From the NCBI GenBank assembly GCA_015232395.1, contig JADFZT010000045.1, positions 1 through 39,112 of the forward strand: a DNA stretch of 39,112 nt, given 5' to 3'. The DNA comes from Magnetococcales bacterium. GTDB lineage: Bacteria; Pseudomonadota; Magnetococcia; Magnetococcales; JADFZT01. The translations under genes and the position numbers were made by a program. Of this stretch, positions 32,845 to 39,112 are shown piece by piece; within the stretch, counting starts at the first letter, position 1, and each line of letters begins with the position of its first letter. The notes below the pieces were generated by a model. That model was not told the DNA's origin. It searched no databases and worked only from the letters and a program-made list of their open reading frames with translations.

Positions 32845-34687
32845 ACAGCATGAACTCGAAGATATTGTCAGCGCCGAGATCATCCCCCTTCGTCTTGCCA
32901 TCACAGCAATGCGGGACTCCGGCTATAAAAATACTGCCTACGCCCTCGCCGAACTGATCGACAATGCGATCCAAGCGAACGCAACGACAGTCGAGGTGTT
33001 GTGCATTGAACGGAAAGAGCTTGTCTCGACGCGGGAACGGCGTCGTCTTTACAGAATGGCCGTTTTGGACAATGGCTCTGGCATGGATGCACTAACGCTT
33101 CGTAAGGCGTTGCAGTTTGGAAATGGAACTCGACTAAACGACCGCTCTGGCATCGGACGGTTCGGCATGGGTTTGCCCAATGCGTCAATCTCGCAAACAC
33201 GGAGGGTAGACGTGTGGAGTTGGCAGAACGGGCCGACCAATGCCATCCACACCTATATTGATTTAGGAGAGATTGGAAAAGGTTCAATGCGGGATGTGCC
33301 GGAACCGCAACATGAATCCGTTCCTGACGATTGGGGCCATCTATCTCAGGGGCTTGGCCAAAGCGGTACCCTTGTTGTCTGGTCTGACCTCGATCTGGAT
33401 CGGCTGACCTGGAAGAGCGCAACTCACACCCTGCACAACACGGAAAGACTTGTTGGACGGATCTATCGGCGATTCATCATGGAAGGAGTGGTTACGATCC
33501 GTCTCTTTGCCAAAGAGGAAGGAAGCGATAAGCAGCTGCATGATCGGGAAGCTGTATTTGACGATCCATTATATCTAACCTCGTCACCCGCAGTGCCTGC
33601 CCCATTCAACGATAAACCAATGTTCGAACATGTGTTCGATGACCCGCAAAAGATTGAATATGGCGGTCACGAGCATACCGTCAATATTCGCTACTCCGTC
33701 GCAACACAGGACACCATCAAAGAAGCAGGAACTCAGGACCGTGGTCGCACCAATTACGGGAAGCATGCCGCTGGCAATATCGGAGTATCCGTTCTTCGTG
33801 CAGGACGTGAGATAATGCTGGATCAGGGTTGGTGCATTGGGTATGACCCGCGCGAGCGATGGTGGGGTGCTGAAGTCGAGTTCCCACCCGCTTTGGACGA
33901 GCTTTTCGGCGTGACGAACAATAAGCAGGCAGCCACGCACTTCTCTGAGCTGGCAACGACGGAATGGGAGCAGCTTGCTGAAGAAGGTGAACAGTTCATC
34001 GACGTCGTGAACAGGCTTAAGGAAGATGGCGATCCTCGTGGCTGGCTCCTGACTGTAGCAGACAGCATCAAGCGCAACCTGGAACAGATCCGCAAAGCAC
34101 TGAAAGCACAAGGCGCGGGTCGTCGTTCAACAAGACGGAACCGGCACGGTGAAGCTGATGACGTGACGACCACTGTCAACAAAGGGTGGAAGGAACGCTC
34201 AAAGGAAAAGCCTATCGAAGGTGAGGACCAGCCGACGACAGAGCAGGACCTTGAGGAAATCCGCTCTGACCTCACAGAGAACAAGAACTATGATGAGACC
34301 GACGCCGAAGATTTGGTGTCACTGATCCAAGATGCTGATCTAAGGGTTATATTCCTCGAGGCTGATTTCACAAACGCTTATGAGTTGTTCAATGTCGAGA
34401 TGAAGGGCAATGTGACGGAGGTAACCTTCAACCGGCAGCACCCCGTCTTTGACGACATATTTGGAACAGTGGCGACGGTTGATGAGGATGTCGCCGACCT
34501 GTCCAATGAAGAGATTCTACAGCGGCTTTTAAGGGCCGTTAATGCAGCGAAGATTACCTTTGCAGCTTGGGCTCGCTATGAACGGGAGGCAGGGATTAGT
34601 CGCGCGCAGGCCTTGCAGAAGGTTCGGTTCGATTGGGGGCAGATTGCAGCGAAATTTCTCCAGCCAGAAGATGATCTCGACTTGTAG
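32831..34687 (+). CDS. sspG: SspG-like GHKL/MORC-type ATPase
   Basis: 618 residues from ATG at 32831. GHKL (HSP90, histidine kinase, MutL) motifs are clear: the N box ELIDNAIQAN (41-50), DNGSGMD (80-86) and the G2 box GIGRFGMGLPNAS (107-119). These place it with HSP90/MORC-type ATP clamps. The middle (about 250-400) includes the segment GKHAAGNIGVSVLRAGREI, as in the transducer part of such enzymes. The C-terminal third is acidic and polar (KEKPIEGEDQPTTEQDLEEI). ATP-driven clamping on DNA is plausible. The function follows from the sspFGH context. Confidence 0.8.
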   Translation: MTQAEQHELEDIVSAEIIPLRLAITAMRDSGYKNTAYALAELIDNAIQANATTVEVLCIERKELVSTRERRRLYRMAVLDNGSGMDALTLRKALQFGNGTRLNDRSGIGRFGMGLPNASISQTRRVDVWSWQNGPTNAIHTYIDLGEIGKGSMRDVPEPQHESVPDDWGHLSQGLGQSGTLVVWSDLDLDRLTWKSATHTLHNTERLVGRIYRRFIMEGVVTIRLFAKEEGSDKQLHDREAVFDDPLYLTSSPAVPAPFNDKPMFEHVFDDPQKIEYGGHEHTVNIRYSVATQDTIKEAGTQDRGRTNYGKHAAGNIGVSVLRAGREIMLDQGWCIGYDPRERWWGAEVEFPPALDELFGVTNNKQAATHFSELATTEWEQLAEEGEQFIDVVNRLKEDGDPRGWLLTVADSIKRNLEQIRKALKAQGAGRRSTRRNRHGEADDVTTTVNKGWKERSKEKPIEGEDQPTTEQDLEEIRSDLTENKNYDETDAEDLVSLIQDADLRVIFLEADFTNAYELFNVEMKGNVTEVTFNRQHPVFDDIFGTVATVDEDVADLSNEEILQRLLRAVNAAKITFAAWARYEREAGISRAQALQKVRFDWGQIAAKFLQPEDDLDL

Positions 34688-34707
34688 CGCGATCGGAGAC
34701 GCAGATC

Positions 34708-35622
34708 ATGGTTGTGGATGGAGAACGTCTGAAGACTCTCGTGAAAGGCGCACAACAGCAAGTTCTGCTCTGTGCGCCATTTATCAAGGTGGGAGCATTA
34801 CGCATGGTGCTCTCTTCAGTTGATGAAGGGGTTCAAGTTCGTATTGTCACGAGGTGGCGGGCGGCAGAAGTTGCCTCAGGTGTCAGCGACCTGGAGGTTT
34901 TTGAACTTGCCAATGAGCGCATGAACACCGAGCTGGCATTGCTCGATGATCTGCATGCCAAGCTTTATTTGGCCGATGATGAGGGCTTGGCAGGTTCCGC
35001 CAACTTGACTGCGGCCGCACTGGGTTGGGCGGAGAAGAGCAATGTCGAACTCCTCTTGCGGGTTGTTCGATCGGACGATGAGGTTGCCCGGTTATTGCGG
35101 CGTTTGAAACGTGCAGAGCCCGCCACCTACGCCATTCGCTCCGAAATTGAAGCAGCAGCAATTGCGCTCAGCGCTGCAAAACTCGATGAAGGCCAGGATA
35201 TCTCTGACGATATGGAGATCCTCCAGAACTCTGCTTGGCTCCCGAGATGTGCGGCGCCAGGACGGATCTGCGCAATTTATGAGGACTCGCAGACGACATC
35301 GGTGGTAGAGGGTACCAGAGAGGATGGGCTTGCCGACATCCGAGACCTACATATACCGGATGGTTTATCACCAACGGAATTTGCAGAGGCTGTACGCGAT
35401 ACGCTTTTATTGATGCCAGCGTTTAAACACATCATTGACCGCATCCCCCAGGGGCTAACAGACTCTGCTGGCACTACGCTTGTCACAGAAATACGCCCTG
35501 ACCTAAATCAGTCCAATGCTGCCCTTCAATGGCGCATCGTCAGGGACTGGATTTCGGTGTTTTTCCAGAGAGACTTTGAAGTCGCGCCGGACTCTTTTGT
35601 AACACGCTTACGTTCTCGATAA
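34708..35622 (+). CDS. sspH: SspH-like phospholipase D-family nuclease
   Basis: 304 residues, 20 bases after sspG. A single HKD motif of the form H-x-K-x4-D is present (H83, K85, D90 in DDLHAKLYLADDEG), followed by GSANLT. A single motif per chain means that two subunits would have to form the active site, as in Nuc or BfiI nucleases. The N-terminal half (LVKGAQQQVLLCAPFI, VQVRIVTRWRAAEV) is the usual PLD fold start. The C-terminal 150 residues show no motif. As last gene of the sspFGH module it is the best candidate for the DNA-cleaving subunit. It ends 36 bases from the convergent methyltransferase gene. Confidence 0.8.
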   Translation: MVVDGERLKTLVKGAQQQVLLCAPFIKVGALRMVLSSVDEGVQVRIVTRWRAAEVASGVSDLEVFELANERMNTELALLDDLHAKLYLADDEGLAGSANLTAAALGWAEKSNVELLLRVVRSDDEVARLLRRLKRAEPATYAIRSEIEAAAIALSAAKLDEGQDISDDMEILQNSAWLPRCAAPGRICAIYEDSQTTSVVEGTREDGLADIRDLHIPDGLSPTEFAEAVRDTLLLMPAFKHIIDRIPQGLTDSAGTTLVTEIRPDLNQSNAALQWRIVRDWISVFFQRDFEVAPDSFVTRLRSR

Positions 35623-35658
35623 TGGACAGTGAAGTTTCGCGTATCGGCTGGCGCTCAT

Positions 35659-38229
35659 TTATTCCAACCTTGTAAATCTGTCGATACTCACCACCTTTGG
35701 CACCATTCGTCCAGAGTTCCCTTGAAGCATCAATACAATCTGCCGGTCATGGTTTGGGCCGTAGCTGACATGAAATGATTGATGGTCTTCTCCGTAGAAA
35801 TATAACCGATCAAACGGAGTATTTCTCACCACCCACTGAGCTACTTCCAACAAGCTTTCATCCTCAACGAAAAAATCGCATGCAGCACCTAGTCGCGGAC
35901 AGATTGGATTTCCTAACCGATTGAGTTCATGAGCTGCATGTTGATCCCGCTTTGGATCAATGCGTCCTGGAATTTTTCTGGCCAACTCTGGAGAGCAGAA
36001 GCCATAGGTCAACTGAATCATCCCGAAATAATCGATCACGGGATCCAGAATATTGACTGCAAGATCATAGAGAGCGTTGTAGCTCTCCGGCTGTAATGGC
36101 AGGTTGGCAAGTCCGGTGGACGCCTGGGTCTCACCGCATTCAATAAGCTGACGGAAAGTGAGGAATTGGCCGCATGGATCGTCCAGGTCTGGAACGCTGC
36201 GTGAACGGGCCAACTCAAATCCTTCAATCATCCAGCGATGGCGCGCCAGTTGACTCAGAAAGGCGTCGGGCGCTGGCCCATATCCGGACAGGTTAATCGT
36301 TCCCAACGATTCTAACGCCTCTTCGAAAGCCAGTTGCTCTGGATAGTTCGGAAACTCCTCATTGATGTAGCGGGACTTGCGGAACAGGAATGGCGGTGCG
36401 TATGCATCACCATAGGCAAAATATTCGATATCCTGCTCCCGGAGTTTTATTTTGACCCTTTCGACCATTCGAGGAAGTGGCATTCCCTCGAAGTCGTCAT
36501 AGCGCATCAGGCTCACCTTGCCAGAGCGGATGTGAATTTTTACCAATTCAGCGTTCCGATAGTCGCCATAGAGTAAAGCAGCACACCCAACATAGACCCG
36601 TAATAGTGGTTGGAGTTGCTCTACCATGCTCACATGAAGTTGCAGTGACTCCCCTGGCTCCAACCAGCCCAGGCCACGTTCCGCCGCTTCCTCGCATGCC
36701 TGTGCGATGGCGTTGACATCTGCAATCTGAAACAATAAGGCTCGAGACTGAGCTTGGGCCGTTCCGTAGTCTCCAAAGAACTGCTTGATGTCTCGTTGTA
36801 AGCCGCGCTCCAAATGCTTGTAAGGTCGACGACGTTCAAACTGGTTCAACGCAAAATATACTTCCAAATCCGCAACCCGCATCTCAGCGGCGCACTTGAC
36901 CTCAGCACAATCTTTCCGCCCCTCCAAAAAACGTAGGGCTTTCGGGAGAGATCCAAACGCCTCCGTCAGCGCTAACAAGTCTTTCACCTCCGACTTGTCC
37001 GGTTTGCGACCAAGCGCAAGCCAATGAGTCCAAAGGCGCTCAAGCGGTTCTCGGTGGGCTTCGTATCGTTCTGCTGAGCGGTCACGACGCGGTTTCTTTA
37101 CTGTTTCCCGGGGTCGATGTGATGGAGATTGAAGCCGGTTGTGCTTGCTCCGATACCGATCCATCAGAAAGCGCTGTTCAGAATCCTTGTCACGGAATAC
37201 AAAAAGAACTCCAGGCGCTACTGGGATAGGTTCTTCATCAAGAACCTTCTCCAAAAACGCTTTAATCTCGGATTGGGTGAAGTATTTCTGGAAGGTTCCG
37301 CGTGAGGTCATCACGCCATCACGAAACCTCTCGCCACGAGGATCGTTCTGATTTGCCAGCATTACGGACACCACCAGCAGACGTTCTGCCAACGACCATG
37401 CTCTGGTCAGCGCCTCAACGCGTTCATCAAAGTCTTCAATGACGTTGATCACGAATCCCAGGTTGACTATGTCCGCTGACGCAACAGGGTTGTCCGGCGC
37501 GAAATAGGGATCCCATCCTACCGCCGATAAACCGTTCTCGATCAACCCGCGTACATCATCCCCACGCCCACAACCGTAATCAAATAACCGGTGGCGACCA
37601 TCCAAAAAACCATAGCGCGCCAGCGACTGTATTGGGGCTGAAAAACCGTAACGCACCAGGGCCGTCAGGTGTCGAGACGCCTCCCAATCGGAGTGGAGCA
37701 CTGTTGGCTCTTGTTCACATCCTTCAGTCGACTCATCGTTTCCAATCGGAACCAGAGAGTAGTCTTCGATTCTGTATCCTTTTTCACGGACCAACGCCAT
37801 CCATTGGCGGCGGTAACCAATACGCTTTGGCTCGTCGAACAACCCGATGGATTCAGCGGTACTGGTCAATTCCTCGCATCTCTGCCGAAGCGGATCACTT
37901 GGCAAAAGGAGTAACTCTTTGCGATGCAGGATTGGGGGGTTCAGAGAATCGGCATAGGTACGGTATCCCACTGTTGAACGGTCAAAATCTACCAACCAAC
38001 TTTCACGCAGCGAAGGGAACGGATCGTCGGAAAATTCTGGATAATTGAGCAGAGCAATGGAAAGGCCATCCTCATCAAATCGCACCAGATTAAAGTTCTT
38101 GTGCGGCTTGATGTTGGCCAGCCGCTCTGCTTCAGACACACGCGCCATCCACTTGGCGTCCAGCTTGGGTAAAGCATCGACATGCAAATATGTCTGACCG
38201 CCAACGACCTTTCTCGGAGCTGACTCCAT
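35659..38229 (-). CDS. DNA phosphorothioation-associated putative methyltransferase
   Basis: 856 residues. A SAM-binding motif (LFDYGCGRGDDVRGL, about residues 213-226) and DIVNLGFVINVIEDFDERVEALTRAW form a Rossmann methyltransferase domain. A long C-terminal part is unrelated to known target-recognition domains that I can name. The whole sequence matches the type annotated as phosphorothioation-associated methyltransferase, found with dnd clusters. Its substrate (DNA, RNA or protein) is unknown. It is convergent with the ssp operon, so it must have its own promoter, probably in 38230-38330. No NPPY-type amino-methyltransferase motif was found by eye. Confidence 0.78.
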   Translation of the reverse strand: MESAPRKVVGGQTYLHVDALPKLDAKWMARVSEAERLANIKPHKNFNLVRFDEDGLSIALLNYPEFSDDPFPSLRESWLVDFDRSTVGYRTYADSLNPPILHRKELLLLPSDPLRQRCEELTSTAESIGLFDEPKRIGYRRQWMALVREKGYRIEDYSLVPIGNDESTEGCEQEPTVLHSDWEASRHLTALVRYGFSAPIQSLARYGFLDGRHRLFDYGCGRGDDVRGLIENGLSAVGWDPYFAPDNPVASADIVNLGFVINVIEDFDERVEALTRAWSLAERLLVVSVMLANQNDPRGERFRDGVMTSRGTFQKYFTQSEIKAFLEKVLDEEPIPVAPGVLFVFRDKDSEQRFLMDRYRSKHNRLQSPSHRPRETVKKPRRDRSAERYEAHREPLERLWTHWLALGRKPDKSEVKDLLALTEAFGSLPKALRFLEGRKDCAEVKCAAEMRVADLEVYFALNQFERRRPYKHLERGLQRDIKQFFGDYGTAQAQSRALLFQIADVNAIAQACEEAAERGLGWLEPGESLQLHVSMVEQLQPLLRVYVGCAALLYGDYRNAELVKIHIRSGKVSLMRYDDFEGMPLPRMVERVKIKLREQDIEYFAYGDAYAPPFLFRKSRYINEEFPNYPEQLAFEEALESLGTINLSGYGPAPDAFLSQLARHRWMIEGFELARSRSVPDLDDPCGQFLTFRQLIECGETQASTGLANLPLQPESYNALYDLAVNILDPVIDYFGMIQLTYGFCSPELARKIPGRIDPKRDQHAAHELNRLGNPICPRLGAACDFFVEDESLLEVAQWVVRNTPFDRLYFYGEDHQSFHVSYGPNHDRQIVLMLQGNSGRMVPKVVSIDRFTRLE

Positions 38230-38330
38230 AAAATCCTGACCCTATTCTTGACGTCCGTCCACGCTTCACTCAACCATCAAGGCAAACAAGTTCCTCTGCT
38301 CTGGCCATAGAAGCCAGTGTTTATGCTATC

Positions 38331-38350
38331 TTTCACGCATAGTCGTGAAA
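38331..38350. repeat. Inverted repeat between the methyltransferase and transposase genes
   Basis: TTTCACG, six bases and CGTGAAA are a perfect 7-bp inverted repeat, seven bases beyond the transposase stop and about 100 bases upstream of the methyltransferase start. It may be a transposase-gene terminator or an operator of the methyltransferase gene. Confidence 0.45.
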
Positions 38351-38356
38351 AGGATC

Positions 38357-39112
38357 TTAAGCCGCCTCCCGGTAATAGGATCGGATAATCCCCCCGAGAG
38401 CCTCCTTGCTCCGGACCGGGCCTGTCTTTTGCGGCCTGAAATCCACGTTCAGGACGTTGTTGCCGATGCCATGGCCCTGATGCGGGCGTTCATCATGATA
38501 ATGGCGCACCCAACTCCGAGTAATGTAATCCAACTGCCTTCGGCTGAAACAGACAAAGAAATCAAGCGCTTCTCTCTTTATGGATGCCACGAAACTTTCG
38601 GAAAATGAATTCGCTTGGGGGGCTCGATGGGGGATCTGGATGATCCGGGCTCCTTCGGTTTTCCAGACCTCATCGAATGTTCCGGAGAACTTGGTGTCGG
38701 CGTCCCTGATCAGAAATCGTGGATTGATTCCCAGGTCACCGCACCACATGGCGGCATTGCGGGCCTGTTGGGTCACCCAGGCGCTGTCCGGGGAATAGGT
38801 CGATGAGCTGCAGTAGACCCGCCGGCTGCCCAGGTGGATGAAGACCAGGATGTAGGCCGTCATCTTCCCGGAGAAGGTGAAGACGTCCTTGGTGAAAAAA
38901 TCGCATGCGATGACCGATTCCAGATGAGCATGGATGAAGGTCATCCAGTCCAAAGGCGGCTTCTTCTTTTCCTTTTCAGGGCTGGGGTGGATGCCGGCCT
39001 CGGTGAGGATCCGCTTGGCGGACGTAACGCCAAGACCTGGGTTTCTGACGGGTAGACACGGAAATTTGTAAAATCCCGTTTTATAACGGGATGTTGTGCA
39101 GGTTATCCCCAC
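38357..39112 (-). CDS. Integrase-core (DDE) transposase, partial at window edge
   Basis: At least 251 residues, running off the right edge. The rve/DDE core is visible: the first Asp in VIACDFFTKDVFTF, the second in FLIRDADTKFSGTF and the Glu in NSFSESFVASIKREALDF. It ends HQGHGIGNNVLNVDFRPQ, then SKEALGGIIRSYYREAA. The part before KRILTEAGIHPSPEKEKKKP (positions 39030-39112) does not resemble a transposase N-terminus and contains a hairpin, so the 5' end may be interrupted. It belongs to the same family as the remnant at 25325 and marks the right border of the island. Confidence 0.85.
   Translation of the reverse strand: MGITCTTSRYKTGFYKFPCLPVRNPGLGVTSAKRILTEAGIHPSPEKEKKKPPLDWMTFIHAHLESVIACDFFTKDVFTFSGKMTAYILVFIHLGSRRVYCSSSTYSPDSAWVTQQARNAAMWCGDLGINPRFLIRDADTKFSGTFDEVWKTEGARIIQIPHRAPQANSFSESFVASIKREALDFFVCFSRRQLDYITRSWVRHYHDERPHQGHGIGNNVLNVDFRPQKTGPVRSKEALGGIIRSYYREAA
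39073..39092. repeat. Hairpin near the right edge, inside the transposase frame
   Basis: ATCCCGTT, loop TTAT and AACGGGAT form a perfect 8-bp stem within the region where the transposase sequence stops looking like its family. It may be the end of another element inserted there. Confidence 0.4.

Overview
The window looks like chromosomal DNA of a Gram-negative bacterium, most likely a member of the Pseudomonadota. It encodes lipoproteins, a secretin, OmpA-type proteins, an LpxR-type outer-membrane enzyme, and the PA2778/PA2779, DUF3185 and DUF3309 families. I cannot place it to genus. It is a mosaic of three blocks joined by mobile-element debris.

Block 1 (1-12395) is a GC-rich tail module of a siphophage-like prophage, read entirely on the + strand. 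It holds a tail-tube-like protein, a tail assembly chaperone with an overlapping -1 frame, a TP901-type tape measure protein and a series of tail-tip genes. One of these is a beta-propeller protein resembling glycosidases. Another is a long tryptophan-repeat protein split by what the repeat spacing shows to be an 11-bp deletion. The head, lysis and integration genes are not in the window.

Block 2 (12400-25240) is host envelope and stress DNA. It contains a DUF3494 (ice-binding-like) secreted protein, an orphan secretin with a lipoprotein, and a damaged lpxR whose start codon lies next to a 162-bp MITE. A Crp/Fnr regulator follows, then small membrane proteins (DUF3185, DUF3309), a PA2779/PA2778 pair, two OmpA-family lipoproteins and a CZB-GGDEF diguanylate cyclase. 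The same 16-bp palindrome and about 60 bp of related flanking DNA lie upstream of the DUF3494 gene and the DUF3185 gene. This suggests a shared regulator, plausibly the Crp/Fnr protein encoded nearby.

Block 3 (25325-39112) is a phage-defence island flanked on both sides by C-terminal ends of related DDE transposases in the same orientation. Its core is a tightly overlapping operon that matches the single-strand DNA phosphorothioation cassette sspBCD plus the restriction module sspFGH. The operon is preceded by a small ribbon-helix-helix gene with a perfect palindrome at its ribosome-binding site. It is followed by a convergent 856-residue methyltransferase of the phosphorothioation-associated type. 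No sspA (cysteine desulfurase) or sspE is present, so sulfur must be supplied by a desulfurase encoded elsewhere. Modification would be carried out by SspB, SspC and SspD with that desulfurase, and attack on unmodified DNA by SspF (helicase), SspG (GHKL ATPase) and SspH (PLD-type nuclease). The regulator with its operator and the linked methyltransferase are the least described parts.
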